Source: an uncultured Lachnospiraceae bacterium
GTDB lineage: Bacteria; Bacillota; Clostridia; Lachnospirales; Lachnospiraceae
Assembly: GCA_910577015.1 (NCBI GenBank)
Contig: CAJTKU010000019.1
Coordinates: 1-52,020 of the forward strand
DNA: 52,020 bases
Direction: 5' to 3'
In this document: piece after piece, positions 1 through 7,997 of the stretch
Layout of the letters: the number at the start of each line of letters is the position of its first letter
How positions within the stretch are numbered: position 1 is the stretch's first letter
The notes under the pieces: model-generated
Told to the model about the DNA's origin: nothing
Database searches by the model: none
Seen by the model: only the letters and a program-made list of their open reading frames with translations
Made by a program: the position numbers and the translations under genes

Positions 1-213
1 GCAGTATCTCTGCTTTTTAAATATTCAGTTGTAACATATGTATTGTAATCCTACAAATCGAAAGGAGAAGGATTATGGAATATATTGGTATAAAACTACA
101 TATGTGATATAATATTGGCGCAGAGAGACATCAACTTTTGACTCCATGTATGTTAAAGCGTACGAAATAGTGGTATACTATGGACAGCAAATATACCGGG
201 GGTTTTGGAGCGT
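1..213 (+). promoter_or_regulatory. Upstream region of the first gene; possible -10 and a ten-codon reading frame
   Basis: No recognisable gene lies here. A TATACT at 174-179 could be a -10 box for the gene at 214, but no convincing -35 box is seen 16-18 bases upstream. A short frame at 75-107 (ten codons, starting M-E-Y-I-G) is preceded by a good AAAGGAGAAGG ribosome site. It may be a leader or the remnant of a longer gene cut by the window edge or by decay. A second TATAAT-like run occurs near 108-113. Function is not assignable. Confidence 0.3.
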
Positions 214-1098
214 ATGGATTTTAAGGAAATAGAATTGTCGGACAGGGAATGGATTGCGCCTTTGCTTGCCGCGTCAGGGTTTCAGGGCTGCGATTATACA
301 TTTGGCAACCTGTATATCTGGAAAGACCTGTACAGGCAGCAGGTGGCAAAGGCAGGGAACATGCTCTGCGTCAGGAGCAGAAGACCGGGAACGGGTGAGT
401 ACTTGTACCTTTTTCCGGCGGGTTCCGGGGATGTAAAGGAAGCAGTGGAATATATGCGTCAGGATGCAAGGCAGCTTGGCGCTCCTTTTTGTCTGAGAGG
501 ATTTGCAAAAGAGGAGGCGGACAAGCTTGCACAGGCTTTCGGAGGGGAGTTTGTGATAAAGAGCGTCCGCGCGGAATGGGATTATCTGTACCAGGTGGAG
601 GATTTGGCGCAGCTTGCCGGAAAAAAATATCACGGCAAAAGGAATCATATTGCAAGGTTTGAAGACGCAGGGGAGTGGCGTTTTGAGCCTTTGAAAAAAG
701 AGAACTTAAAAGACTGTCAGGCTATGGCCAAGGTGTGGTACACGGAACATGCGGCAAGCGGCAATCTGTCCGCCCTCGGTGACAGGGGTGTGGTTTACAA
801 TGCCCTTAAAAATTTTGAGAGCCTTGGGTTTACAGGCGGTGTACTTTATCAGTTTGGGCAGGTAGCAGGCTTCACTATCGGGGAACCGCTCAATAAGGAT
901 ACTTATGTGGTGCATGTGGAAAAAGCATACGCAGAGATACAAGGTGCGTATCCGATGCTCAACCGTGAATATGTCCGGCATATGATGCAGGATTATACCT
1001 ATGTAAACAGGGAGGAAGACGACGGTATGGAAGGACTCCGCAAGGCAAAGGAGTCCTATCATCCGATTATGCTGGAAAAGTTTGTTGCATTAGCGTGA
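214..1098 (+). CDS. DUF2156 / LPG-synthase C-terminal-like protein (GNAT-like fold)
   Basis: A 294-residue soluble protein resembling the DUF2156 family, which shares the acyltransferase fold of the C-terminal domain of lysyl-phosphatidylglycerol synthase. Features seen are an early segment containing DYTFGNLYIWKD, a central K-Y-H-G-K-R-N-H block, and a C-terminal EEDDGMEGLRKAKESYHP block; these are typical of this family in Clostridia. Substrate is unknown. The frame is open from a TTG at 205. I prefer the ATG at 214 because the purine run GGGGG at 198-202 lies about 11 bases before it. A GNAT gene follows after 11 bases, so the two are probably co-transcribed. Confidence 0.75.
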   Translation: MDFKEIELSDREWIAPLLAASGFQGCDYTFGNLYIWKDLYRQQVAKAGNMLCVRSRRPGTGEYLYLFPAGSGDVKEAVEYMRQDARQLGAPFCLRGFAKEEADKLAQAFGGEFVIKSVRAEWDYLYQVEDLAQLAGKKYHGKRNHIARFEDAGEWRFEPLKKENLKDCQAMAKVWYTEHAASGNLSALGDRGVVYNALKNFESLGFTGGVLYQFGQVAGFTIGEPLNKDTYVVHVEKAYAEIQGAYPMLNREYVRHMMQDYTYVNREEDDGMEGLRKAKESYHPIMLEKFVALA

Positions 1099-1109
1099 AA
1101 GGGGGATAA

Positions 1110-1943
1110 ATGTTACAGTTAGCAAATTGCGAAGATATGCCCGAGGTAATTGCTATCTGGCGGGAAAACTTTGGGGACACGGAAGAAGAAATCAGGGATT
1201 TTTTTTCGACGTTCGGAAAAGAGGCTCGCGTCTGTTTGTGGAAAGAGGAAGGCAGGATAATGGGGCAGCTTGTGCTTTTACCGGTATGCCTTCATTTTTT
1301 GGAAAAAGAGAAGAGTAAAAGCATTCCGGCAGAGTATCTGTATGCCGTTGCCACAAAAAAATGTTTTCAAAACAGGGGCGTCTGTACAAGCCTGCTTGGC
1401 GCAGTTTCCCGGCTTTTGCAAAAAGAGGGGAAAGCTGCGGTTCTGGTGCCGGCAGACGCCACGCTTGCCTCGTTTTATGAGGACAGAGGATTTCAAGGCT
1501 GTTTTGCCGAAGAATGCGTCCGGGTGGAAGCAGCCGGACGGCATAAGGGGACGGCAGCATACGGAAGGCTTTTGGAACTTGATGCGTCAGGATATGAAAG
1601 ACTTAGAAAAAATGCTTTTAGGGACTTTGCATATGTGGAGCTTCCCCGGACCATGCTGTCCTACGCGGTAAGTCTTTGCCAAAAAGAAGGGGGAGCCTGC
1701 GCCGGGCTTTCATGTCCGGAAGGGGAGTACGGGGTGTTGTACCGTCCGCTGTGCGGCGGACAGGAATTGTACATACAGGAGATAACGGCAAAAAGCAATG
1801 CGGAAGCAGTGACGGCTGCAAAGCGCCTTTTAGCAGTAACAGGCGCAAAAAAAGCCATGCTTCGCCGTTCTTATGCGGGAAAAGGAATGTTCCTTCCCGA
1901 AGGAATGCCTGAAAACGGTTATTTTAATCTGGTATTGGAGTAA
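1110..1943 (+). CDS. GNAT family N-acetyltransferase
   Basis: A 277-residue acetyltransferase of the Eis-like GNAT type. The N-terminal half carries the acetyl-CoA fold: A-V-A-T-x8-NRGVCTSLLGA fits motif A (the pyrophosphate-binding loop), followed by VLVPADATLASFYEDRGF, where the S-F-Y-E-x-R-G-F pattern is characteristic. The C-terminal part is divergent and may shape the acceptor site. The start is supported by AAAGGGGGATAA directly upstream. It lies 11 bases after the DUF2156 gene, so the two likely form an operon of acyl-transfer enzymes. The acceptor cannot be predicted. Confidence 0.8.
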   Translation: MLQLANCEDMPEVIAIWRENFGDTEEEIRDFFSTFGKEARVCLWKEEGRIMGQLVLLPVCLHFLEKEKSKSIPAEYLYAVATKKCFQNRGVCTSLLGAVSRLLQKEGKAAVLVPADATLASFYEDRGFQGCFAEECVRVEAAGRHKGTAAYGRLLELDASGYERLRKNAFRDFAYVELPRTMLSYAVSLCQKEGGACAGLSCPEGEYGVLYRPLCGGQELYIQEITAKSNAEAVTAAKRLLAVTGAKKAMLRRSYAGKGMFLPEGMPENGYFNLVLE

Positions 1944-1976
1944 ATTGGGTGTTATAATGCTGGGAGGGGTGATGAA

Positions 1977-2222
1977 ATGAGGGAAATGGAATTTAAGATG
2001 GAAAGGCAGGGACTTTTGACGGTAGGCCAGAAAATAACGGTAACAGAAGGCGTCCTGCCCAGCAATTATTATTATACCATAGACCCTTCCCTTGCCATGT
2101 CCGGCAATTTTCCCTTCAGGGAGCGTATGCTTGCAAGGGAGGGCATAATTACGGACATTCAGGAAAAAGAAAGAGGTTTTTACGTCACGGCACAGTTTGA
2201 AGAGTCGGAAATCGGTAACTAA
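1977..2222 (+). CDS. Small conserved hypothetical protein (81 aa)
   Basis: An 81-residue acidic protein with no signal peptide or membrane segment. It contains a beta-rich pattern (LLTVGQKITVTEG then GIITDIQEKERGFYVTAQF) that could be a small SH3- or OB-like barrel, but I do not recognise a named family. The start is supported by GGGAGGGG about eight bases upstream. It is placed between the GNAT gene and RidA on the same strand. Its size, clean ribosome site and codon use argue that it is real; function is unknown. Confidence 0.6.
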   Translation: MREMEFKMERQGLLTVGQKITVTEGVLPSNYYYTIDPSLAMSGNFPFRERMLAREGIITDIQEKERGFYVTAQFEESEIGN

Positions 2223-2276
2223 AAATTTATTACGTGCAAAAAAGCAGCGCAATAGCGCTTCGGAATGGAGGAAAAA

Positions 2277-2651
2277 ATGGAAAAAATCATGACAGACAAG
2301 GCGCCGGCAGCAATCGGCCCATATTCACAGGGAATCATAGCGGGAGATTTCTTTTTTGCTTCCGGTCAGATTCCCATCAATCCTGCCACAGGCAATGTGG
2401 AAGGAGAAAACATTAAAGAACAGGCAGAACTGGTGATGAAAAATATCGGCGCGCTTTTGGATGCTGCCGGGACAGACTACAGCCATGTCGTAAAGACATC
2501 CTGCTTCCTTGCGGACATGAACGATTTTGCCGCATTCAATGAAGTGTACGCAAAATACTTTACCGAAAAACCCGCAAGAAGCTGCGTCGCAGTAAAAACC
2601 CTGCCCAAAAACGTACTATGTGAAGTAGAAATAACCGCTTATTTAAGGTAG
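2277..2651 (+). CDS. ridA: RidA family reactive intermediate deaminase
   Basis: A 124-residue member of the RidA/YjgF/UK114 family, which hydrolyses reactive enamine/imine intermediates released by PLP-dependent enzymes. Diagnostic segments are APAAIGPYSQGI near the N-terminus, FFFASGQIPINPATG, and the C-terminal block with R-S-C-V-A-V-x-x-L-P-K plus the final V-E-I-T-A. The Arg in ARSCVAV is the carboxylate-binding residue of active members. Full length for the family. The frame also has an ATG at 2265, but GGAGG at 2267-2271 is five bases before the ATG at 2277, so that start is preferred. A hairpin repeat lies directly downstream. Confidence 0.93.
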   Translation: MEKIMTDKAPAAIGPYSQGIIAGDFFFASGQIPINPATGNVEGENIKEQAELVMKNIGALLDAAGTDYSHVVKTSCFLADMNDFAAFNEVYAKYFTEKPARSCVAVKTLPKNVLCEVEITAYLR

Positions 2652-2663
2652 CCCCTAAAAGCA

Positions 2664-2830
2664 GCATATCGTATGGGCGGCGGGCAGTGTATTTGATTCC
2701 ATAAAGGACCGTGTAAAAACACCGGCATTTGGATGCTGTACTTTAGCATCCTATGTGCCACTGTGTTTTTACTCGAGCGGGAGCGTGTCCTGTTGGAACA
2801 AATACACCGCACGCCGCCCATACGATATGC
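2664..2830 (+). repeat. Long near-palindromic hairpin repeat, copy 1
   Basis: A 167-bp element between ridA and aroK. Its outer arms (2664-2682 and 2812-2830) are perfect 19-bp inverted repeats. Inside are GTGTATTTG / CAAATACAC, an ATTCCATAAAGGACC / GTCCTGTTGGAAC pair, GTAAAAACAC / GTGTTTTTAC, and a tip stem GGATGCT (2731-2737) / AGCATCC (2745-2751) with loop GTACTTT. Two more copies, in the opposite orientation, occur at 7693-7873 and 18023-18211 with the same core but different paired arms. Short frames through it (translating as F-D-S-I-K-D-R-V) are by-products of the repeat, not genes. Confidence 0.9.
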
Positions 2831-2860
2831 GGAAATCTATACAAAATATAAGGAAAAAGT

Positions 2861-3385
2861 ATGAAAAAAGCAAACAGTAACATCATATTAATCGGAATGC
2901 CAGGAGCCGGAAAAAGCACGGTCGGCGTTGTTGTGGCAAAACGGCTGGGCTTTCGTTTTGTGGACTCCGATTTGGTGATTCAGGAAACTTACGGAAAGCT
3001 TCTGCACGAATTGATTGAGGAATTTGGAGTGGAAGGTTTCTGGAAACTGGAAAATAAAGTAAATGCATCCCTCTTGGCAGAACGCTCGGTGATTGCCACG
3101 GGAGGCAGCGTATGTCATGAGCCGGAGGCCATGAAGCATCTGGGAGAGATAGGAATAATTGTGTATCTGAGGCTTTCGTATGACTCCCTGGAAGAAAGGC
3201 TGGGTGACCTTGGAGCCCGGGGAGTAACGCTCTTGCCGGGACAGACCTTGGCTGATTTGTATCGGGAGAGGATACCCCTGTACGAAAAATATGCTGATAT
3301 AACGGTGGACTGTGAAGGAAAGCAGCTCAGGGAGATTGCGGTAGAAATCTGCAATATGGCGGAGGCTTATGAGGGATATGAATAA
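2861..3385 (+). CDS. aroK: Shikimate kinase
   Basis: A 174-residue P-loop kinase that phosphorylates shikimate to shikimate-3-phosphate in aromatic amino acid and chorismate synthesis. The Walker A loop IGMPGAGKSTVG lies at residues 11-22, followed by FVDSDLVI with the Mg/shikimate-binding Asp residues, then ATGGSVC, which matches the substrate-binding G-G-G/S motif. A lid-region Arg appears in GARGVTLLP and the C-terminal RxPLYxxxAD block is present. Family-typical length. The start has AAGGAAAAAGT upstream. The 3' end overlaps the next gene by 17 bases, indicating coupling with the transporter. Confidence 0.93.
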   Translation: MKKANSNIILIGMPGAGKSTVGVVVAKRLGFRFVDSDLVIQETYGKLLHELIEEFGVEGFWKLENKVNASLLAERSVIATGGSVCHEPEAMKHLGEIGIIVYLRLSYDSLEERLGDLGARGVTLLPGQTLADLYRERIPLYEKYADITVDCEGKQLREIAVEICNMAEAYEGYE

Positions 3386-4310
3386 AAACGGAAAAACATG
3401 CAGGAGCAGTCTGCTGTTGTTTTTGACGGCCTGTATCTGGGGACTTGCTTTTGTTTCCCAGAGCAAGGGAATGGAAGTTATGCAGCCGTTTACCTTTAAC
3501 GGCGTGCGTTGTCTTTTGGGGGCGGCAGTATTATTTCCGCCGGTCTGCCTTCAGGTGTATGCGGGAAAAAGAAAAAGGGAATCAGAAGGCAAAAAGGGCT
3601 CAGGAATTTCGTGGAAAGTGACGCTTTCCGGCGGTCTGTTCTGCGGGATTGTGTTTACGGCAGCAAGTTCCTTCCAGCAGGTGGGGATTGCCGGTACCAC
3701 GGTTGGAAAGGCAGGATTTATTACTGCCCTTTACATAATTTTTGTTCCCCTGCTGGGTATTTTTTTGAAGAAAAAGGTGCCGAAAATCGTATACTTCGGA
3801 GCAGCCATGGCTGTTGTGGGCATGTACCTTTTATGTATGACGGAACGCTTTCGTCTTGCACGGGGAGATGTGCTGGTGCTAGTGTGCGCTGTGCTTTTTG
3901 CAGTGCATATTCTGGTGATTGACCATTATTCTCCAAAGACGGAGGGCGTTATTCTTTCCTTTATGCAGCTTTTTGTGTGCGGGGTGATTTGTACGGCGAT
4001 GGCATTTCTTTTTGAGAGCCCTTCCCTTTCCCAGCTTAAAAGCGGTCTGGCGCCGATTTTATATGCCGGAATTATGTCCTGCGGGGTGGCGTATACCCTG
4101 CAGATTTCAGGGCAGAAGGGCATGAATCCCACGGTGGCGTCGCTGATACTCAGCCTGGAGTCCGTAGTGGCGGCGCTTGCCGGTTTTCTGGCTTTTAAAA
4201 TGGGTTTTCTGAAAACAGACCAAACGCTTACTTTCAGGCAGGTTCTGGGCTGTGTCATTGTGTTTGCAGCGGTAGTGCTGGTGCAGCTTCCGATTGGAAA
4301 AAAAGAATAA
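3369..4310 (+). CDS. DMT-superfamily EamA-type transporter
   Basis: A 313-residue integral membrane protein with about ten hydrophobic segments arranged as two EamA repeats. The first starts near SSLLLFLTACIWGLAFVSQSKGM and the second near RGDVLVLVCAVLFAVHILVID. Members export or import metabolites such as amino acids; substrate is not predictable. The loop between the first segments (KRKRESEGKKGSG) is strongly positive and fits a cytoplasmic location. The start at 3369 overlaps the aroK 3' end and has GGAGG at 3361-3365; an in-frame ATG at 3378 is an alternative. Probably translationally coupled to aroK. Confidence 0.88.
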   Translation: MRDMNKNGKTCRSSLLLFLTACIWGLAFVSQSKGMEVMQPFTFNGVRCLLGAAVLFPPVCLQVYAGKRKRESEGKKGSGISWKVTLSGGLFCGIVFTAASSFQQVGIAGTTVGKAGFITALYIIFVPLLGIFLKKKVPKIVYFGAAMAVVGMYLLCMTERFRLARGDVLVLVCAVLFAVHILVIDHYSPKTEGVILSFMQLFVCGVICTAMAFLFESPSLSQLKSGLAPILYAGIMSCGVAYTLQISGQKGMNPTVASLILSLESVVAALAGFLAFKMGFLKTDQTLTFRQVLGCVIVFAAVVLVQLPIGKKE

Positions 4311-4330
4311 AAAGTGAAAAAAGAACCATA

Positions 4331-4381
4331 ATAATCCATAATGAACGAGACTCGAAAAGGAGGAATCGAATTATGGATTAT
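4331..4381 (+). promoter_or_regulatory. Inverted repeat occluding the spoVAE-like start codon
   Basis: ATAATCCATAAT at 4331-4342 is a perfect 12-bp inverted complement of ATTATGGATTAT at 4370-4381, which contains the start codon at 4373. The GGAGG ribosome site (4359-4363) falls in the 27-base loop. In RNA this would place the AUG in a stem. It may be a translational control hairpin; no trigger is visible. Confidence 0.5.
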
Positions 4382-4729
4382 TTTAATGCATTCTGGGTAG
4401 GAGGACTGATTTGCGCACTGGTGCAGATATTGCTGGAGAAAACCAAAATGCTTCCGGGCAGGATAATGGTGCTTTTAGTGTGTCTGGGAGCAGTTATCAG
4501 CGTATTCGGCTGGTACGAGCCGTTTGTGGAATTTGCCGGAGCCGGGGCGTCGGTTCCGCTGCTTGGGTTTGGCAATGTGCTGATGAAAGGGGTAAAGGAC
4601 GGTTTGGAACAGGCAGGCTTTCTGGGTCTTTTCCAGGGCGGCTTTAAAGCAGGTGCGGTGGGGTGCAGCGCAGCGCTGATTTTTGGACTTTTGGCCGCAT
4701 TCATTTTTAATCCCAAAATGAAAAAATAA
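4373..4729 (+). CDS. spoVAE: SpoVAC/SpoVAEb-family membrane protein (stage V sporulation protein AE-like)
   Basis: A 118-residue protein with three to four membrane segments and the family motif W-Y-E-P-F-V-E-F-A-G-A-G-A-S-V-P followed by GFGNVLMKG. This is characteristic of the SpoVAC/SpoVAEb family, components of the channel that moves dipicolinic acid across the forespore membrane during sporulation and germination. No other spoVA gene is adjacent, so it is a lone copy. In several Lachnospiraceae this gene persists outside a full spoVA operon, so sporulation should not be inferred from it alone. A GGAGG site lies nine bases before the ATG. Confidence 0.82.
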   Translation: MDYFNAFWVGGLICALVQILLEKTKMLPGRIMVLLVCLGAVISVFGWYEPFVEFAGAGASVPLLGFGNVLMKGVKDGLEQAGFLGLFQGGFKAGAVGCSAALIFGLLAAFIFNPKMKK

Positions 4730-4798
4730 GATGTTTATGAAGAAATTATTAAACTTATTTTAAAATGCGTAATATTTCCCCATTTTTTGTCGAAATGT

Positions 4799-4843
4799 GA
4801 TACGATAAGTCGAGGAAAAATAAAAGCATCAAATCATCGTATC
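4799..4843 (+). promoter_or_regulatory. Inverted repeat upstream of the sulfatase gene
   Basis: GATACGAT (4799-4806) and ATCGTATC (4836-4843) form a perfect 8-bp inverted repeat with a 29-base spacer, in the AT-rich gap before the LtaS-like gene. It could be a dyad operator or a leader hairpin. No clear promoter hexamer pair could be placed. The ribosome site GGGGAG lies further down, before the ATG at 4870. Confidence 0.35.
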
Positions 4844-4869
4844 TGATGTATGGGGAGTAGAATAGAATT

Positions 4870-7059
4870 ATGATAGGGAATTTGTTTTTTTTCTTGGGAA
4901 CTGTAATTTACATGGAGCTGGTTTATCACTTTGCCTGTTTCGGCTTTACGGGATTTAATCCGATACTCGGATTTCCCATATGGCTGCTTTGGGCAGCTTT
5001 TTCTTCCTTCATTACAGGTTTTTTGCGGAAAAAGACAAACAGGATTATTTTTTGGGTCTTGCTTGCTGTGAATTATCTGCTGTTTGCCAGCCAGCTTGTC
5101 TACATGAAGATATTTAAGCAGCCCCTGCTCATTGCTGCTGTGAAAAATACAGGCATGGATGCCATGACAAATTATTGGCGGGAGGCGTTGAACGGCATAT
5201 TGCGCGCGTCCGTTTTCCTGCTGTTTCTGGCAGTGCCGTTTGTGGTTGCGGGCCTTTTGCTGAAATTTAAGAAGCTTTCTTTAAAAAGCCATTCTTCCAG
5301 AAACCGTGTAATCAATATTGCAGTATGGGGAGCAGGAATGATTCTGTTTATTGCTGTACTATTAGGCGGCAAACTGGGAGGGGCAGAGTATTTTGAAGCA
5401 TACAGCGGATATTATGACCCGGAAGGGGTCATTGCGCAGTATGGCGTAAGGTCCTCCATTGTCAGGGATTTTACACGGGGTATTTTCCCTGCCGGGAACA
5501 GTGATTTGGATACATGGCATGATTTAAATGTTGATGTGGTGTCCAATAACGTGGTAAGCGGCGGCGATGCTCCCACGCCGGGAGAGGATGCAGGACCGGA
5601 AGAGGTGAAGCTGGATACTTCGCCGCATGTGCTGCCGATTGATTTTGAAAGTCTGATTGCAAATGCCGACAGTGAAGAGGTGGTGAAGCTTGCAGAGTTC
5701 ATGCGGAGCATGACTCCCACCTATAAAAATGAATATACGGGAATGTTTGAGGGATACAATCTGATATACCTGACGGCGGAAGGCTTCAGTCCTTATGCGG
5801 TTGACGAGCAGCTGACTCCCACCCTGTATAAGCTTATCCATTCCGGTTTTGTCGTTGAGGACTATTATGTACCCCTGTGGCAGACGTCTACCAGTGACGG
5901 AGAATATGTCAACTGTACCGGGCTGATACCGGACCAGCAGCACAGCATGAAGCGGAGCGCCGAAAACGCCATGCCCTTTACCCTGCCTGCTTATTTTGCC
6001 GCAGAAGGGGTAAAGAGTTATGCCTTCCACAACAATACCCTGTCTTATTACGACAGGAATCTTTCCCATCCCAATCTGGGCTACAATTTTATGGCTTCCA
6101 AGCTGGGTAAGTTGGATGAAGCTGATTGGGGCGGACAGATATTTGACATGGAACATACCAATTACTGGCCGGCATCCGATTTGGATATGATGAAAGCTAC
6201 CATACCGATGTATATAAATGATGACAGGTTCCATGTGTACTATATGACTGTTTCGGGGCATATGAATTACAATTTTGAAGGAAATAAGATGTCTGTCTTA
6301 CACAAGGAGGAGGTGGCCGGACTTCCGTATTCGGAGGAAGGCCGGGCTTATATTGCCTGCAATATAGAGCTTGACCTTGCGCTGGAATACCTGATTGAGC
6401 AATTGGAGGCAGCAGGTAAACTGGAGAAAACGGTGATTTGCCTGAGTGCAGACCATTATCCTTATGATATGGAGATTGGAAATCTGGAAGAGCTTGCCGG
6501 AGTGCCTTTGGAGAACAGGCTTGAAATATACAGGAACAACCTGATACTCTGGAACAGTGAAATGGAAACCGTGACAGTAGAAAAAACAGCCAGCGCCCTA
6601 GATATTCTGCCTACACTGCTTAACCTGTTTGGCTTTGAGTATGATTCAAGGCTGTATGCGGGAAGGGATATTTTATCCGACAGTCCGCCGCTTGTCATTT
6701 TTTCAAACCGGAGCTTTATCACCGACAAGGTAAGCTATAATAAAAAGTTAAAGGAAGTTACATGGCTGAATGGTGAGGAGGAAAATGAAACCTATTATGA
6801 CGCAGCCGCAAAACAGGTAAAAGGCCTGTATAATTACTCTGCAGGTATCCTCAATAACGATTTTTACCGTTATGTGGAGGAAGCGCTGCCGGAAGAGTAT
6901 CACTCCCGGATAGACCCTGAGTGGATTGCGCCGCGGCCGCCTGCGCCCAAGGAGGAAACACCTGAAGTGACAGATGGCGAAACGCCGGATGGAGGAACGG
7001 AAGGGGAAACAAATAACCCGACAGAAAACGAAACGGAAGACGTAGAAGAAGCCGAATAA
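4870..7059 (+). CDS. LTA synthase-like sulfatase-family membrane enzyme
   Basis: A 729-residue polytopic protein: about five membrane helices in residues 1-175, then an extracellular alkaline-phosphatase/sulfatase domain (about 280-640). Family knowledge: such enzymes transfer glycerol phosphate from phosphatidylglycerol to build lipoteichoic acid or related polymers. The catalytic Thr is likely within TSTSDGEY (about residues 339-346); metal ligands are suggested by the Glu of LTAEGFSP (about 304) and LSADHYPYD (D528, H529). The C-terminal 60 residues are a Pro/Thr/Glu-rich acidic tail, not part of the catalytic fold and perhaps a flexible wall spacer. It could be another phosphoglycerol transferase rather than a true LtaS. 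Confidence 0.85.
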   Translation: MIGNLFFFLGTVIYMELVYHFACFGFTGFNPILGFPIWLLWAAFSSFITGFLRKKTNRIIFWVLLAVNYLLFASQLVYMKIFKQPLLIAAVKNTGMDAMTNYWREALNGILRASVFLLFLAVPFVVAGLLLKFKKLSLKSHSSRNRVINIAVWGAGMILFIAVLLGGKLGGAEYFEAYSGYYDPEGVIAQYGVRSSIVRDFTRGIFPAGNSDLDTWHDLNVDVVSNNVVSGGDAPTPGEDAGPEEVKLDTSPHVLPIDFESLIANADSEEVVKLAEFMRSMTPTYKNEYTGMFEGYNLIYLTAEGFSPYAVDEQLTPTLYKLIHSGFVVEDYYVPLWQTSTSDGEYVNCTGLIPDQQHSMKRSAENAMPFTLPAYFAAEGVKSYAFHNNTLSYYDRNLSHPNLGYNFMASKLGKLDEADWGGQIFDMEHTNYWPASDLDMMKATIPMYINDDRFHVYYMTVSGHMNYNFEGNKMSVLHKEEVAGLPYSEEGRAYIACNIELDLALEYLIEQLEAAGKLEKTVICLSADHYPYDMEIGNLEELAGVPLENRLEIYRNNLILWNSEMETVTVEKTASALDILPTLLNLFGFEYDSRLYAGRDILSDSPPLVIFSNRSFITDKVSYNKKLKEVTWLNGEEENETYYDAAAKQVKGLYNYSAGILNNDFYRYVEEALPEEYHSRIDPEWIAPRPPAPKEETPEVTDGETPDGGTEGETNNPTENETEDVEEAE

Positions 7060-7078
7060 AGATACAAAAAGAGAAAGC

Positions 7079-7107
7079 CGCCTGCAGGTTACAATTCCTC
7101 GCAGGCG
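7079..7107. terminator. Bidirectional hairpin between convergent genes
   Basis: CGCCTGC (7079-7085) pairs with GCAGGCG (7101-7107). On the plus strand it is followed by ACTCCTTTTTTAT. On the minus strand it is followed by GCTTTCTCTTTTTG. It lies 20 bases after the sulfatase stop and overlaps the 3' end of the minus-strand DUF5721 gene, so it can serve both. Confidence 0.65.
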
Positions 7108-7592
7108 ACTCCTTTTTTATCCAGATACCGTCTGAGCGCTGCGTCCCAAAGACGTTCAGGCTCTTTGTCGGGCACAAAAGTAGTAAAAGAGGTGCCTGTA
7201 TAAAGGAAGGCTTTTTCCCCGTCGTAACGCACAGTCAGTACAAATGCACGGACAAGCTCCATGGGCGTGGCGCTGTCACCTTTTTGCAGGATGGACGCAA
7301 CATGTTTCGGCATGAGCTGGAAGACAAACTGAAAGTGCAGCGGCGTGCGTTTTCCCTTAATCAGTTGGAAACAGATGCCCTTTATGTCCTGCCAGGAAGT
7401 AAATTCATAGGGATGAAGAGTCTTATCCGCCCATTCTTCCGAAGGAAAAAATCCGCTGTTTAAACGCCCGTCTATCGTATAGGAAACAGCGGAGGTGATG
7501 GATGCCTCTTCCAGAAGAAATATGTCAAAGAGGTCTCCTGCAAGCAGGGCGTTCATAAAAGGTTTTAATGAAGTAATCTGTAAGGCAAGCAT
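7089..7592 (-). CDS. DUF5721 family protein
   Basis: A 167-residue protein of the Lachnospiraceae DUF5721 type: it opens MLALQITSLKPFMNALL and contains LLEEASITSAVSYTIDGR, a pattern I associate with this family of unknown function. No membrane segment or known catalytic motif is seen. The frame extends upstream to 7940, but those residues are translation of the hairpin repeat at 7693-7873, so I start at the ATG at 7592. It has GAGGAG about eight bases upstream on the minus strand. It is divergent from degV, with the repeat between them. Confidence 0.75.
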   Translation of the reverse strand: MLALQITSLKPFMNALLAGDLFDIFLLEEASITSAVSYTIDGRLNSGFFPSEEWADKTLHPYEFTSWQDIKGICFQLIKGKRTPLHFQFVFQLMPKHVASILQKGDSATPMELVRAFVLTVRYDGEKAFLYTGTSFTTFVPDKEPERLWDAALRRYLDKKGVACEEL

Positions 7593-7692
7593 ATTCGTTT
7601 CTCCTCGAAATCTTATCGTTTTAACGTTCTGAAATCGTTGCTTAGGAAAAAGCATATCAGCGGCTGGGGGAAAAGTCAAGAGAAAGGGGTGG

Positions 7693-7873
7693 GTTTCGGT
7701 ATTTTGCATGGTCGGCAGCGGCATGTATTTGTTCCAACAGGACGCGCTCTCGCTCGAGTAAAAACACAGCGGTACGTAGGATACCAAAGTACGGTATCCA
7801 AGTACCGGTGTGTTTACACGGTCCTTTATGGAATCAAATACGCGCCGCTCCCGACCATGCAAAATACCGAAAC
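7693..7873 (-). repeat. Long near-palindromic hairpin repeat, copy 2
   Basis: Second copy, inverted relative to copy 1. Arms 7693-7722 and 7844-7873 are complementary over 30 bases with one mismatch, and differ in sequence from the arms of copy 1. The core blocks GTTCCAACAGGAC, CTCGAGTAAAAACAC and GGTCCTTTATGGAATC are shared. The tip stem is GGATACC (7779-7785) / GGTATCC (7793-7799), with loop AAAGTAC, the exact complement of the loop of copy 1. It lies in the divergent gap upstream of both the DUF5721 gene and degV, so transcription of either leader could include it. Confidence 0.9.
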
Positions 7874-7997
7874 TTAAAAAGAAAGAGTATTTACATACAT
7901 GTAAACATGTGCTACTATAATACGTAGTAATTAAAACCATGTTTTATGGATGGCAATATAACTAAATGATAAGTGTTAGCGAAAGGTTATGGACATT

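Noticed and set aside
1192..1560. Minus-strand frames of 100-250 codons opposite host genes (for example 5524-6261, 20197-21006, 47419-48354)
   Set aside because: They mirror codon bias of the plus-strand genes, have no ribosome sites and overlap genes with strong family motifs.
7593..7940. N-terminal extension of the minus-strand frame 7089-7940
   Set aside because: The extra residues are a translation of hairpin repeat copy 2 and the A/T-rich leader. Similar peptide strings appear at copies 1 and 3, and a good ribosome site supports the ATG at 7592.
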